In this document: piece by piece, positions 32,823-43,328 of the stretch | How positions within the stretch are numbered: position 1 is the stretch's first letter | Layout of the letters: each line of letters begins with the position of its first letter | NCBI RefSeq assembly: GCF_001899645.1 | Contig: NZ_MKVV01000061.1 | Span: 70,835-121,494 of the forward strand | Origin: Pseudonocardia sp. 73-21 | GTDB taxonomy: Bacteria > Actinomycetota > Actinomycetes > Mycobacteriales > Pseudonocardiaceae | Reading direction: 5' to 3' | Length of the DNA: 50,660 nt | The notes under the pieces: model-generated | Databases searched by the model: none | What the model saw: the letters and a program-made list of their open reading frames with translations, nothing else | Told to the model about the DNA's origin: nothing | Program-made: the position numbers and the translations under genes

Positions 32823-33643
32823 GGGGAAGACGCTACCGGGGCGGCGTGCAGCGCCTGCACGGAGGCGATCTCCGGGCCGAGGAAGCGCCGGCCCAGCCGG
32901 CGGAACGGCTCCGGGTCGCCGGTGGCGAGGAACTGGTGCGGGGCGTGCGGCGGGTCCTCGGGCTGGCGGGCGAGGTCGCGGGACATGAGCACGCGCACGA
33001 GGTCCTTGGCGGTCTCCTCGGCGCTGGACACGAGCGTGACGTCCGGGCCCATGACGATCTGGAGGACGCCCGCGAGCAGCGGGTAGTGGGTGCAGCCCAG
33101 CACCACGGTGTCGACGCGGGCGCGCTGCAGCGGCTCCAGGTAGCTCTGGGCGAGGCCGAGGATCTGGCGGCCGCTGGTCATGCCGCGCTCCACGAAGTCG
33201 ACGAACCGCGGGCACGCCACGGCCGTGATCTCGAGGTCGCGGGCGGCGGCGAAGGAGTCGGTGTAGGCGCCGGAGGCGATGGTGGCCTTCGTGCCGATCA
33301 CGCCGATGCGGCCGGTGTGGGTGGCCGCGACGGCGCGACGCACGGCGGGCAGCACCACCTCCACGACCGGCACCGGGTAGCGCTCCCGGGCGTCGGCGAG
33401 GCAAGCGGCGGAGGCGGTGTTGCAGGCGATGACCATGGCCTTGACGCCCCGGTCGACCAGCGCGTCGCCGAGAGCGAGCGCGTGGCGGCGGATGTCGGCG
33501 ATGGACTGCGGGCCGTAGGGGCCGTTGGCCGTGTCGCCGACGTAGATCACCTGCTCGGCGGGGAGCTGGTCGATGACGGCCCGGGCGACCGTGAGCCCCC
33601 CGACCCCGGAGTCGAAGATGCCGATCGGCGAGTCCAGACCCAT
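32819..33643 (-). CDS. murI: Glutamate racemase
   Basis: A 274-residue racemase with both catalytic cysteines: C74 ([10 protein letters not shown]) and C184 (LGCTHYPLL). D11/S12 in [13 protein letters not shown] and the GDTANGPYG loop bind substrate. It makes D-glutamate for peptidoglycan in the cytoplasm. ATG 33643 has a leaderless TAGGCT box (33651-33656) 7 nt upstream whose TAG is the stop codon of the rhomboid gene. Order rhomboid-murI is as in Mycobacterium tuberculosis. Confidence 0.96.
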   Translation of the reverse strand: MGLDSPIGIFDSGVGGLTVARAVIDQLPAEQVIYVGDTANGPYGPQSIADIRRHALALGDALVDRGVKAMVIACNTASAACLADARERYPVPVVEVVLPAVRRAVAATHTGRIGVIGTKATIASGAYTDSFAAARDLEITAVACPRFVDFVERGMTSGRQILGLAQSYLEPLQRARVDTVVLGCTHYPLLAGVLQIVMGPDVTLVSSAEETAKDLVRVLMSRDLARQPEDPPHAPHQFLATGDPEPFRRLGRRFLGPEIASVQALHAAPVASSP

Positions 33644-33650
33644 GGGGTCG

Positions 33651-33656
33651 AGCCTA
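33651..33656 (-). promoter_or_regulatory. Leaderless -10 box of murI
   Basis: TAGGCT on the minus strand, 7 nt before ATG 33643; its first three bases are the TAG stop of the rhomboid gene. The same construction is seen at cinA. Confidence 0.55.
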
Positions 33657-34283
33657 GGCTCCCAGCGGTACCGGCCCGACCCGGTGGTCGGCGCGGGCCA
33701 CCAGCGACGCCGCCAGCAGGCCGGCCAGCGCCCCGAACAGGTGCGCCTGCCAGGAGATGCCGGGCTGCCCGGGGATGACGCCGAACAGCACGCTCCCCCA
33801 GATCGCGAACAGCACGATCGCGAGCCCGATCTGCCGGGCGCTGCGCGCGAAGAACCCGCGTGCCAGCAGGAACACCAACCATCCGAAGATCACGCCGGAG
33901 GCGCCGACCGTGTAGGCGTTGTCCGGTCCGACCAGCCAGACCCCCAGCCCGCTGACGACCCAGATCGTGGCCGTGACCGCCACCCACTGCCGGATGCCGC
34001 CCGCCATCGCGAGGAACCCGAAGAGGAGGAACGGCACGGTGTTGGCGAGGAGATGACCCCAGCTTCCGTGCAGCAGCGGCGCCCAGAGGATGCCCCACAG
34101 CCCGTCGAGATGGCGGGAGATGATGCCACCGCCCCGTTCGAGGTCGTCGCCGGTGATCTGGTCCACCGCCTCGATCGCGTACAGCAGCGCGGTGAACGCG
34201 AGCATCGTGACGGCGGCGGCAGCGGGAGACGGCGGGAGCACGCGTGCGATGGACCGCCGGGGGGCCGGAGCAGGAGCGACCAT
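33654..34283 (-). CDS. Rhomboid family intramembrane serine protease
   Basis: A 209-residue protein with six or seven membrane helices. The catalytic dyad is visible: Ser in [12 protein letters not shown] (GASG) and His in [30 protein letters not shown] is the conserved second-helix region with its His and Asn. It cleaves membrane proteins within the bilayer; the target is unknown. Homologue by position: Rv1337. ATG 34283 has TACCCT 7 nt upstream (34291-34296). Confidence 0.92.
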   Translation of the reverse strand: MVAPAPAPRRSIARVLPPSPAAAAVTMLAFTALLYAIEAVDQITGDDLERGGGIISRHLDGLWGILWAPLLHGSWGHLLANTVPFLLFGFLAMAGGIRQWVAVTATIWVVSGLGVWLVGPDNAYTVGASGVIFGWLVFLLARGFFARSARQIGLAIVLFAIWGSVLFGVIPGQPGISWQAHLFGALAGLLAASLVARADHRVGPVPLGA

Positions 34284-34333
34284 GCCGTCGAGGGTACGCG
34301 GATCGGCCCCCGACCAGCGAAGATCGCCGCCGA

Positions 34334-34371
34334 CCGCACGCCGCCGCCCGGTGCGGGGCCGCGGCGTGCGG
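34334..34371. terminator. 11-bp inverted repeat between cysM and the rhomboid gene
   Basis: CCGCACGCCGC (34334-34344) and its exact complement (34361-34371) are 16 bp apart in the 206-bp gap downstream of cysM. It may end the mec-cysO-cysM transcript; no U-run follows. The rest of the gap (34284-34489) holds GATC-rich short repeats but no gene. Confidence 0.4.
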
Positions 34372-34489
34372 CCGATCACGATCATCGGGCGACGCGTACC
34401 GCCGTGATCGCCGTTCACCGCACAGTGTCGCCGATCGGAGAGCCGTACGGTGCGACCGGAAGCGATCATGACCGGGTGGGAACCGGTGA

Positions 34490-35781
<1,292 letters not shown>

Positions 35782-35825
35782 TAGTCTTCAACTCCAGGTC
35801 GTGGAACGGGGATGGGCGGGGAACA

Positions 35826-36296
35826 TCAGTCCTGGTCGGGGACCGTGTCCGCGCCGTTGTGCGCGAACATATAAGTCTCCACGACCTGAACTTCTTCCTC
35901 GGTGACCACACCGTCGACGATCCGGTAGGACCGGAGCTCGTGGCCGGTGGAGTTCACCACAGCCGGCTCCCGCGTCGAGACGAGCACGTAGTGCGCCTCG
36001 GGCTCGGAGGCGTAGGAGATGTCGGTGCGCGACGGGTAGGCCTCGGTGGCGGTGTGCGAGTGGTACACCACCACGGGCACCTCGTCGCGGGAGTCCATGT
36101 CGCGGTAGAGGCGCAGCAGGTCGCCGGAATCGAACTCGTAGAACGTGGGCGAGCGCGCCGCGTTGAGCATCGGGACGAAGCGTTCGGGCCGGTCGGAGCC
36201 CTCCGGCCCGGCGATGACGCCGCAGGCCTCGTCGGGGTGGTCCCGCCGGGCGTGGGCCACCATCTCGTCGACGAGATCTGCTCGGATCACCAGCAC
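35826..36296 (-). CDS. mec: JAMM/MPN metalloprotease Mec (CysO-cysteine peptidase)
   Basis: A 156-residue Mov34/MPN protein with the full JAMM zinc site: Glu in HPDEACGVIAG and HSHTATEAYPSRTD (HxH, then Ser and Asp). In mycobacteria Mec+ frees cysteine from the CysO-cysteine adduct. A tailed CysO next to it makes a second role, trimming the CysO tail, conceivable. GTG 36296 has a leaderless TAGTCT box (36304-36309) 7 nt upstream; GTG 36290 is an alternative. Confidence 0.93.
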   Translation of the reverse strand: MLVIRADLVDEMVAHARRDHPDEACGVIAGPEGSDRPERFVPMLNAARSPTFYEFDSGDLLRLYRDMDSRDEVPVVVYHSHTATEAYPSRTDISYASEPEAHYVLVSTREPAVVNSTGHELRSYRIVDGVVTEEEVQVVETYMFAHNGADTVPDQD

Positions 36297-36348
36297 GGGC
36301 CCCAGACTACGGGCCGGGCCCGAGCGTCCGCACATCAGCGGACGACTC

Positions 36349-36897
36349 TCACACCTTCATGCGCGCCTGGACGAGCCCGTCCTGCACGTAGGTCAGCCAG
36401 TGGTAGACCCCCAGGTGGGACGCACGGGGGTCGTCGGCCGGGAGCTGCTCGGGCATGTCCTCGCTCACGTCGAGCGCGGTGCCCAGCGCCAGGCGCACGT
36501 CGTTGAGGGCGGCCAGCCACACGTCACCCTGCTCGGGCGCCAGCTCCACGCGCCCGCCGGTGACGGGCAGCGTGTCCAGCACGAGGTCGGCAGCGGCCTC
36601 CTTGGCCTCGATCAGAGCGGGCTCGTGCAGGGAACGCAGGCCGGCGGCGAGGTCGGCGTCCTCGGTGGTGAAGTCGGGCAGCAGCCGGGCCAGCACGCGA
36701 TCGTCCGGGCGGGTGGACGGGCCGGTGCGGATACCGGTGAGCGCGGCCAGCTCGTCGGCGGGGTTGTCGGCGGTGCGGCCGGCGAGCATCTGCCGCACCT
36801 CGCCGATGAGCCCGCGCAGCACCACGGCCTCCTGCTCGTCGAACGAGGCGACGAGCCGCACCTTCGCACCCCGTCCGGCCTTCTTCCAGCCGTTCAC
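36349..36897 (-). CDS. DUF2017 family protein
   Basis: A 182-residue, largely helical cytoplasmic protein. VRLVASFDEQEAVVLRGLIGEV and ERLP-like DVWLAALNDVRLALGTALDV, then YHWLTYVQDGLVQARM, match DUF2017, which is found next to clpS in actinobacteria (Rv1332 in tuberculosis). The function is unknown; a link to protein turnover is only suggested by position. It follows clpS by 34 bp on the same strand. Confidence 0.85.
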   Translation of the reverse strand: MNGWKKAGRGAKVRLVASFDEQEAVVLRGLIGEVRQMLAGRTADNPADELAALTGIRTGPSTRPDDRVLARLLPDFTTEDADLAAGLRSLHEPALIEAKEAAADLVLDTLPVTGGRVELAPEQGDVWLAALNDVRLALGTALDVSEDMPEQLPADDPRASHLGVYHWLTYVQDGLVQARMKV

Positions 36898-36931
36898 GAT
36901 GTCGCCTCCACGGGACCGAGCATGTCGGCGG

Positions 36932-37234
36932 TCATGAGCTCTTCTGCATGGTCGCCCACAGTCCGGCCGCGTGGAGCTTCGCCACGTCGGCCTCGATCTT
37001 GTCCTTGTCGCCCGCCGACACCGCGGCCTTGCCCTTGAGGTGCACGTCCATCATCAGCGCGGTGGCCTTCGCCTCGGGATAGCCGAAGAGCTTCTGCAGC
37101 ACGTAGGTGACGTACGACATCAGGTTCACCGGGTCGTTCCAGACGATCGCCTGCCAGGGCACGTCCGGCGAGACGTCCTCGACGACGACCGGCTCCACGG
37201 TCGGGGAGGGAAGGGGCGCGGCCATGGTATCCAT
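36932..37234 (-). CDS. clpS: ATP-dependent Clp protease adaptor ClpS
   Basis: A 100-residue adaptor of normal length. The N-degron pocket region [20 protein letters not shown] and [16 protein letters not shown] are both present. ClpS hands proteins with bulky N-terminal residues to ClpCP or ClpAP. ATG 37234 has GGAG 7 nt upstream. It is divergent from pncB, 48 bp apart, and is followed by the DUF2017 gene. Confidence 0.94.
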   Translation of the reverse strand: MDTMAAPLPSPTVEPVVVEDVSPDVPWQAIVWNDPVNLMSYVTYVLQKLFGYPEAKATALMMDVHLKGKAAVSAGDKDKIEADVAKLHAAGLWATMQKSS

Positions 37235-37268
37235 GGTGGCACTCCGTCGGATCCGGACGCACGGCACA

Positions 37269-37274
37269 TAGGCT
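37269..37274 (+). promoter_or_regulatory. Leaderless -10 box of pncB
   Basis: TAGGCT, 8 nt before ATG 37283, with no Shine-Dalgarno sequence between. Confidence 0.5.
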
Positions 37275-37282
37275 CTCGCTCC

Positions 37283-38578
37283 ATGAGTGGTAGTCCGTCC
37301 ACGGCGGGTGTCAGCACGGCGCTGCTGACCGACCGGTACGAGCTGACGATGGTGGCGGCGGCGTTGGCCGACGGCACGGCCGACCGCTCATGCGTCTTCG
37401 AGGTGTTCGCGCGGCGGCTCCCCGACGGGCGGCGCTACGGCGTGGTCGCGGGCACGGGGCGGCTCCTGGAGTCGATCAGCCGGTTCCGGTTCGGTGACCA
37501 GGAGCTGGCCGCGCTGGCCGACATCGTCGACCGCAGCACGCTCGACTGGCTGGCCGACTACCGCTTCACCGGTGAGGTCGACGGCTACCCGGAGGGTGAG
37601 CTGTACTTCCCGGGCTCCCCCGTCCTCACCGTGCGCGGCACGTTCGCCGACGCGGTGATGCTGGAGACGCTCGCGCTGTCGATCCTCAACCACGACAGCG
37701 CGATCGCGTCGGCGGCCGCGCGGATGGTCACCGCGGCCGCGGGCCGGCCGCTGATCGAGATGGGATCGCGGCGCGCCCACGAGGCGGCCGCCGTGGCCGC
37801 CGCCCGGGCGGCCTACCTGGCGGGGTTCTCGGCCACGTCGAACCTGGAGTCCGAGCGCCGCCACGGCATCCCGACGGCCGGCACGGCCGCGCACGCCTGG
37901 ATCCTGCTGCACGACGACGAGCTGGGCGCGTTCGCGAGCCAGGTCAAGGCGCTGGGCGCCGACACCACACTGCTGGTCGACACCTACGACATCCGCCACG
38001 GCATCGAGCTGGCCGTCGAGGCGGCGGGCACCGGTCTGGGCGCCATCCGCATCGACTCCGGCGACCTGGGCGAGATGGCGCGTCAGGCCCGTGAGCAGCT
38101 CGACGCGCTGGGCGCCACGAACACCAGGATCGTGCTCTCGGGCGACCTCGACGAGTACGCCATCGCCGCGCTGCGCGCCGAGCCCGTCGACACCTACGGC
38201 GTGGGCACCTCGGTCGTCACCGGCTCGGGCGCGCCCACGGCGGGGATGGTCTACAAGCTCGTCGAGGTCGACGGGCGACCGGTGGCCAAGCGCAGCGCGT
38301 CCAAGGAATCGCGGGGCGGGGCGAAGTCGGCGGTGCGGCGCTTCAAGCCCACGGGCACGGCGGTGGAGGAGGTCGTGCACGCCGCGGGCTCCCCTCCGGA
38401 GACCGGCCCGCACGACCGGGTACTGCCGGTGCCGATGATTCGCGGCGGCGAGCGGGTGGAGGGTCTGGAGACCCTGGAGCAGTCGCGCGAACGCCTGCGG
38501 GCCGCCCTGGTGGCGGTGCCGTGGGAGGGGCTGAAGCTCTCGCGCGGCGAGCCGGCGATCCCGACGGTCTTCGCATGA
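37283..38578 (+). CDS. pncB: Nicotinate phosphoribosyltransferase
   Basis: A 431-residue enzyme of NAD salvage. [20 protein letters not shown] is the family start; [26 protein letters not shown] and [20 protein letters not shown] line the phosphoribosyl site; [24 protein letters not shown] follows. It makes nicotinate mononucleotide from nicotinate and PRPP with ATP. Its stop overlaps the pncA start by 4 bp (ATGA), so the two consecutive steps of the pathway are coupled. Gene symbol follows Rv1330c. Confidence 0.94.
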   Translation: MSGSPSTAGVSTALLTDRYELTMVAAALADGTADRSCVFEVFARRLPDGRRYGVVAGTGRLLESISRFRFGDQELAALADIVDRSTLDWLADYRFTGEVDGYPEGELYFPGSPVLTVRGTFADAVMLETLALSILNHDSAIASAAARMVTAAAGRPLIEMGSRRAHEAAAVAAARAAYLAGFSATSNLESERRHGIPTAGTAAHAWILLHDDELGAFASQVKALGADTTLLVDTYDIRHGIELAVEAAGTGLGAIRIDSGDLGEMARQAREQLDALGATNTRIVLSGDLDEYAIAALRAEPVDTYGVGTSVVTGSGAPTAGMVYKLVEVDGRPVAKRSASKESRGGAKSAVRRFKPTGTAVEEVVHAAGSPPETGPHDRVLPVPMIRGGERVEGLETLEQSRERLRAALVAVPWEGLKLSRGEPAIPTVFA

Positions 38579-39126
38579 CCCGCGTACTGGTGGTGGTCGA
38601 CGTCCAGAACGACTTCTGCGAGGGCGGGTCGCTCGCCGTCGCGGGCGGGGCGGCCGTGGCCGCGGCCGTCTCGACGCACATCCGGGCCGGCGGGTACGAC
38701 CACGTCGTGGCCACCCGCGACCACCACGTCGACCCCGGCGCCCACTTCTCCGACACGCCGGACTTCCGCGACTCCTGGCCGCCGCACTGCCGCGTGGGCA
38801 CGCCGGGCGCGTCGTTCCACCCCGACCTCGACGTCGCCGGCATCGAGGCCGTCTTCGACAAGGGCGCCCACGAGGCCGCGTACTCGGGTTTCGAGGGCAC
38901 CGAGCCCGGCGGCACGCCGCTGGAGGAGTGGCTCGCGGCCCGCGGCGTCACCGAGGTGGAGGTGGTGGGCATCGCCACCGACCACTGCGTGCGCGCCACC
39001 GCCCTGGACGCGGCGCGGGCCGGCTTCCCCACCACGGTGCTGCTGGCCCTCTGCGCCGGCGTGGCCCCGGACTCCACCGAGCGCGCGCTGGCGGAGCTCC
39101 GGGACGCGGGCGTCACCCTGGCGTGA
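38575..39126 (+). CDS. pncA: Nicotinamidase/pyrazinamidase
   Basis: A 183-residue isochorismatase-fold hydrolase. The catalytic triad D9 (VVDVQNDF), K96 (FDKGAHEAAYSGF) and C138 (ATDHCVRATALDA) is complete, as are metal ligands D49, H51, H57 and H71, in nearly the same numbering as the tuberculosis enzyme. It converts nicotinamide to nicotinate, the substrate of the upstream PncB; enzymes of this type also activate the drug pyrazinamide. Its 3' end overlaps the convergent MerR gene by 14 bp. Confidence 0.95.
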   Translation: MTRVLVVVDVQNDFCEGGSLAVAGGAAVAAAVSTHIRAGGYDHVVATRDHHVDPGAHFSDTPDFRDSWPPHCRVGTPGASFHPDLDVAGIEAVFDKGAHEAAYSGFEGTEPGGTPLEEWLAARGVTEVEVVGIATDHCVRATALDAARAGFPTTVLLALCAGVAPDSTERALAELRDAGVTLA

Positions 39127-39739
39127 CGTCCGGCCCCTCGAACCGCCGGAACGACGCGTCCTGCTGCGCGAGCCTGCGCAGCGCGAGCAGCAGCGGTTCG
39201 AGCAGCACGGTGCCCGCCACCACGAACCGGACGGCGTCCGCCGGTGAGGTGGTGGGCACGGCGGCGACGTCGAATGCCGCCAGCTGCTCCGCCACGGCCG
39301 CGTAGCGTCCGACCAGGCGCTCCATGCCGGGGATCCCGACCGCGTCGCACGCGTCCAGCGCGGCGGCGAGCTGCGCCAGGGCGGGCGAGTCGCAGGCGAC
39401 CTGCCATCCCTGGGCCTCCACGAGGCTGCGGGCGCGGTCGAGGGCCTCCGGCTCCGCGGTGACCTCCGGCCCGATCGCCTGATGGGCCGTGCCGATCACC
39501 TCGTGGATCGACGGCGCCGGCGCGTCGATCATCTGCAGGGCCGCGCGGGCCGCCGCGACCGTGAGCCCGCCCGTCCCGACCAGCACCCGGATCAGCGCGA
39601 GCCGCTCGACGTGCTCCTCCCCGTACTGCGCCTGGGTGGCCGACGTCGGCGTTCCGGCGGGGAGCAGGCCCTCCCGCAGGTAGTACTTGACCGTGCCGAC
39701 CGGCACGCCTGCCCGCCGGGCCAACTCCGAGATCCGCAC
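39113..39739 (-). CDS. MerR family transcriptional regulator
   Basis: A 208-residue regulator from GTG 39739. The N-terminal winged helix is typical (RISELARRAGVPVGTVKYYLREGLLP), followed by the dimerisation helix (EEHVERLALIRVLVGTGGLTVAAARAALQM). The C-terminal 120 residues are an all-helical effector region with no metal-binding cysteine pattern, so a small organic ligand is more likely than a metal. It is divergent from the DUF4188 gene, across a promoter of MerR type. The single divergent partner is the probable target. Confidence 0.88.
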   Translation of the reverse strand: MRISELARRAGVPVGTVKYYLREGLLPAGTPTSATQAQYGEEHVERLALIRVLVGTGGLTVAAARAALQMIDAPAPSIHEVIGTAHQAIGPEVTAEPEALDRARSLVEAQGWQVACDSPALAQLAAALDACDAVGIPGMERLVGRYAAVAEQLAAFDVAAVPTTSPADAVRFVVAGTVLLEPLLLALRRLAQQDASFRRFEGPDVTPG

Positions 39740-39748
39740 CCGGCCATC

Positions 39749-39801
39749 TTGACATTGGATAGTGTCACCGTCCAATATTGGGAAGTCGCAGTTCCCAATG
39801 T
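39749..39801 (+). promoter_or_regulatory. MerR-type promoter and operator for the DUF4188 gene
   Basis: TTGACA (39749-39754), a 19-bp spacer and AATATT (39774-39779). The long spacer is typical of MerR-activated promoters. ATTGGA (39754-39759) and TCCAAT (39771-39776) form an inverted repeat across it. CCAATATTGG (39772-39781) is itself a palindrome, and a further CCAATGT is at 39795-39801, mirroring ACATTGG at 39752-39758. Confidence 0.7.
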
Positions 39802-39816
39802 GAGGAGATGGTCCCG

Positions 39817-40299
39817 ATGGCGATCGCACGCGGACGGTGGACCCACGACAGCGCCACGACCGGCGAGGACGTGGTCGTGTTCCTCATCGGCATGCACGTC
39901 ACCAAGCCGTGGCGGCCCGACCAGTGGCTCCCGACGTTCCTGGCGATGGGCCCGATGCTCGCCGAGCTGAGCCGCGATCCCGATCTCGGCCTGCTCGGCT
40001 TCCGCACGCTGCTGGGCAACGGCGGACCGACGATCGTGCAGTACTGGCGCGACACCGAGTCGCTCTACCGCTACGCCTCCTCGACCGACGCGAAGCACCG
40101 CCCGGCCTGGGCGGCCTTCAACCGGCGCGCCCGCAAGGCCCCCGACGCGGTGGGGGTCTGGCACGAGACCTACCGGGTCGGCGCGGCCGAGACGATGTAC
40201 GTCAACACCCCGACGATGGGTCTGGCGAAGGCGGTGGGCGCCAAGGCGGTGACGGCGGGGTTCGACGCCGCCCGCGCCCGACTGACCGGGGGTGCCTAG
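39817..40299 (+). CDS. DUF4188 (monooxygenase-like) protein
   Basis: A 160-residue protein from ATG 39817 with GAGGAG 9 nt upstream. DVVVFLIGMHVTKPWRPDQWLP, LGLLGFRTLLGNGGPTIVQYWRD and HRPAWAAFNRRARKAPDAVGVWHETY match DUF4188, a relative of the dimeric ferredoxin-like (ABM-type) monooxygenase fold. Fast, regulated expression by a MerR protein suggests a detoxification role, but no substrate is indicated. Its stop shares CTAG with the convergent thioesterase gene. Confidence 0.85.
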   Translation: MAIARGRWTHDSATTGEDVVVFLIGMHVTKPWRPDQWLPTFLAMGPMLAELSRDPDLGLLGFRTLLGNGGPTIVQYWRDTESLYRYASSTDAKHRPAWAAFNRRARKAPDAVGVWHETYRVGAAETMYVNTPTMGLAKAVGAKAVTAGFDAARARLTGGA

Positions 40300-41177
40300 A
40301 CCTTGCGCATCCGCCAGGCGCCCAGGCTGGCCGCCACGTCCCCCGTCGTGCCGTCGGCGTCCGCGTGGGAGCCCACGGCCTCGGCCAGCCCGATGCAGCG
40401 CGGGCCGTCGAACAGGCCGCAGGCGTAGCGCACCGAGCTGGCGTCGAGCTCCAGCACGCCGACGCGCAGCTGGTAGATGCCCGGGTAGTGCACCTCGGCG
40501 AGGTACTCCACGTGCAGGGAGCTGGGCGAGAGGTCGTCGAGCGGGCCGCCGGTGGGGTAGCCGAGCATGTCGAGGTGCAGCTCGGCGAGGGCGTCGAAGT
40601 ACCAGCCGGCCAGGGCCACGTTGTTGACGTGCCGGTTGGTGTCGATGTCGCCGAAGCGGGTGCGGATGTCGAGGCGGAACGGGTAGGCCTCGCGCACGAG
40701 ACGTCCGGGCAGGCGTTCGGCCCGCTCCTGCTCCGCGCCCTCGACCTTCAGGGCCGTCAGGGCGGCGCGCACGTCGGCGGGCAGCTCGGTGGGACCCTCG
40801 TCGGTGACGTACACGCTGACCGACCGGCCGGTGGCCACGCACTCGTCGCCCGCGAACACGGCGTAGGTGTAGGTGAACGACGACGTGCCGATGTGCGCCA
40901 CGCCGACGCCGATCCGGTAGCGGCCCGCCACCTTCAGGGGCGCGATCACCTCGACGCCCACGGAGGCGAGCAGCAGCTTGAACTGCCGGGACCGGTAGCG
41001 GGTGGACAGGTCGGCGCCCAGTGCGTCGAGCTCGACCGACACGCGGGCGTCCTCGAACCAGCGCACGAGGGCGTCGCGGCCGATGCGGCGGCTGGGATCC
41101 AGGTCGCTGTAGCGGGCGGCGTGCTCGATCAGCACGGGGAACGAGGACGGCTCGAGCCGGAGCTGGGTGGACGTCAC
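40296..41177 (-). CDS. Double-hotdog acyl-CoA thioesterase-like protein
   Basis: A 293-residue protein with two consecutive hotdog domains. Domain one (about 15-140) has ARYSDLDPSRRIGRDALVRWFEDAR; domain two (about 160-285) has IRTRFGDIDTNRHVNNVALAGWYFDALAE, with the 4HBT catalytic Asp. Such pairs form an internal dimer. The substrate is unknown, probably a fatty acyl-CoA or acyl-ACP. The start is uncertain: GTG 41177 has no good ribosome site, and GTG 41198 is equally possible. It is divergent from dinG. Confidence 0.82.
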   Translation of the reverse strand: MTSTQLRLEPSSFPVLIEHAARYSDLDPSRRIGRDALVRWFEDARVSVELDALGADLSTRYRSRQFKLLLASVGVEVIAPLKVAGRYRIGVGVAHIGTSSFTYTYAVFAGDECVATGRSVSVYVTDEGPTELPADVRAALTALKVEGAEQERAERLPGRLVREAYPFRLDIRTRFGDIDTNRHVNNVALAGWYFDALAELHLDMLGYPTGGPLDDLSPSSLHVEYLAEVHYPGIYQLRVGVLELDASSVRYACGLFDGPRCIGLAEAVGSHADADGTTGDVAASLGAWRMRKV

Positions 41178-41263
41178 GCTTTCGATGATGTCAGGCACCC
41201 CCTGTGTGACCCCGCACGCACACCGGTTACGTGGTTCTCCCACGGACCTCCCGCGCCTGCGGG

Positions 41264-41269
41264 TAGCCT
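41264..41269 (+). promoter_or_regulatory. Leaderless -10 box of dinG
   Basis: TAGCCT, 6 nt before GTG 41276. No LexA box was seen in the 100 bp upstream, although dinG is SOS-controlled in enteric bacteria. Confidence 0.5.
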
Positions 41270-41275
41270 CCTCCG

Positions 41276-43327
41276 GTGGCCATCGCCGATGCCGCCTCCG
41301 CGGTACGAAGAACGTCGGCGGGCGCGACCCAGATCCCCGGCGTCGCCGAGCTGCTCGAAGCCGCCGTCACCGCCGTGGGCGGCCAGCGCCGCGAGGGCCA
41401 GGACGCCATGGCCCAGGCCGTGCGCAAGGCCATCAGCAGCGGTGAGCACGTGGCGGTGCAGGCCGGCACCGGCACCGGCAAGTCGCTGGCCTACCTCGTG
41501 CCGTCGATCCACCACGCGGTGTCGAAGGACTCCACGGTCGTGATCTCCACGGCCACCATCGCGCTGCAGCGCCAACTGGTGGACCGCGATCTCCCCCGCC
41601 TCGCCAAGGCCCTCAAGCCGCTGCTCGGCCGCACCCCGACGTTCGCGATCCTCAAGGGCCGCCGCAACTACCTGTGCCTCAACAAGCTGCACGGCGACGG
41701 GGGTGACGAGGAGGAGGACCAGCTCTTCGACCCCTTCACGATCTCGGCGATGGGCCGGGCCATCAAGCGGATGCACGAGTGGGCCGACACCACCGAGTTC
41801 GGCGACCGCGACGAGCTCGTGCCCGGTGTCCCCGACGCCACCTGGCGACAGGTCTCGGTCACCGCCCGGGAGTGCCTGGGCGTGTCCAAGTGCCCCGTGG
41901 GCGAGGACTGCTTCGCCGAGAAGGCCAAGGCGCAGGCCGGCCGCGCCGACATCGTGGTCACCAACCACGCGCTGCTGGCCATCGACGCCCTCGAGGGCCG
42001 ACCGGTGCTGCCCGAGCACGACGTCGTGGTGGTGGACGAGGCCCACGAACTGGTCGACCGCGTCACGGGCGTGGCCACCGCCGAGCTCACGGCCGGCATG
42101 GTCGGCGTCACCGCGCGGCGGCTGGGCAAGCTCGTCGACCAGGCGGTGGCCGACCGGCTCGCCGAGGCCGGCGAGGGGCTGGGCCTGGTGCTGGAGGATC
42201 TCGCACCCGGTCGCTGGGACGCGCTGCCGCAGGCCCCGTCGGGAGCGCTGTCGGCGATCGTCAACGCGGCAGGCGCCTGCCGCACCGCGCTCGGGTCCGA
42301 GAAGCGCGAGGACCCCGAGGCCGCGGCCGGCCGGAAGATGGCCCAGGCCGCCCTCGACGAGGTGCTCGACACCGCCACCCGGCTGCTCGGCGCGTTCGAG
42401 GAGCCCGATCCGGCCAAGCGTCGCGACGTCGTGTGGCTGGGCGAGCAGGGCCCGGACGGCATGCGCCACAAGGTGTTGCGCGCCGCGCCGCTGTGGGTGG
42501 GCGGGCTGCTGCGGGAGCGGCTGTTCGGCCGGTCGACGGTGGTGCTGACCAGCGCCACGCTCGCCCTGGGCGGCAACTTCGACGCGCTGGCGCGGCAGTG
42601 GGGGCTGCCCCCGTCGACCGTCGAGAAGTCCGACGACCCGATCCCCGACCCCGACGCGCCCAAGTGGTCGGGCATGGACGTCGGCTCGCCGTTCGCCCAC
42701 GCCCGCAGCGGCATCCTCTACGTCGCCAAGCGGCTGCCCCCGCCCGGCCGCGACGGCCTGCCGCCCGCCTACCTCGACGAGATCGCCGGGCTGGTGGAGG
42801 CCGCGGGCGGGCGCACGCTGGGGCTCTTCTCGTCGATGCGCGCGGCCAAGCAGGCCACCGAGGCGCTCCGCGGCCGGCTCGACACGCCGCTGCTCTGCCA
42901 GGGCGACGACTCCACGATGACGCTGGTGAAGAAGTTCGCCGAGGACGAGCCCACGTCGCTGTTCGGCACGCTCTCGCTGTGGCAGGGCGTGGACGTGCCC
43001 GGCCCGTCGCTGTCGTGCGTGATCATCGACCGCATCCCGTTCCCCCGCCCCGACGATCCCCTGGTGGCCGCCCGGCAACGCGCCACCGACGCGCACGGCG
43101 GCAACGGCTTCCTGTCGGTCTCGGCCACCCACGCCGCCCTCCTGCTCGCCCAGGGCGCCGGGCGCCTGCTGCGCGGGATGGACGACCGGGGGGTGGTGGC
43201 GATCCTGGACCCCCGGCTCGCGACGGCGCGCTACGGCGGCTTCCTCCGCGCGAGCCTCCCCCCGTTCTGGCCCACGGACGACCGCGAGAAGGTGCACGCG
43301 GCCCTGCGCCGCCTGCGCGGCGCCTGA
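41276..43327 (+). CDS. dinG: DinG-family ATP-dependent DNA helicase
   Basis: A 683-residue XPD-like superfamily 2 helicase. Walker A QAGTGTGKS is at residues 62-70; the iron-sulfur cysteines are in NYLCLNK, ARECLGVSKCPVGEDC; the DEAH box is VVVVDEAHELVD; helicase motifs V and VI are SLWQGVDVPGPSLSCVIIDRIPF and LLAQGAGRLLRGMDDRGVV. It unwinds 5' to 3' and acts on R-loops, D-loops or forks. It stands alone, convergent with the winged-helix gene (1 bp between stops). Position matches Rv1329c. Confidence 0.94.
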   Translation: MAIADAASAVRRTSAGATQIPGVAELLEAAVTAVGGQRREGQDAMAQAVRKAISSGEHVAVQAGTGTGKSLAYLVPSIHHAVSKDSTVVISTATIALQRQLVDRDLPRLAKALKPLLGRTPTFAILKGRRNYLCLNKLHGDGGDEEEDQLFDPFTISAMGRAIKRMHEWADTTEFGDRDELVPGVPDATWRQVSVTARECLGVSKCPVGEDCFAEKAKAQAGRADIVVTNHALLAIDALEGRPVLPEHDVVVVDEAHELVDRVTGVATAELTAGMVGVTARRLGKLVDQAVADRLAEAGEGLGLVLEDLAPGRWDALPQAPSGALSAIVNAAGACRTALGSEKREDPEAAAGRKMAQAALDEVLDTATRLLGAFEEPDPAKRRDVVWLGEQGPDGMRHKVLRAAPLWVGGLLRERLFGRSTVVLTSATLALGGNFDALARQWGLPPSTVEKSDDPIPDPDAPKWSGMDVGSPFAHARSGILYVAKRLPPPGRDGLPPAYLDEIAGLVEAAGGRTLGLFSSMRAAKQATEALRGRLDTPLLCQGDDSTMTLVKKFAEDEPTSLFGTLSLWQGVDVPGPSLSCVIIDRIPFPRPDDPLVAARQRATDAHGGNGFLSVSATHAALLLAQGAGRLLRGMDDRGVVAILDPRLATARYGGFLRASLPPFWPTDDREKVHAALRRLRGA

Positions 43328-43328
43328 C

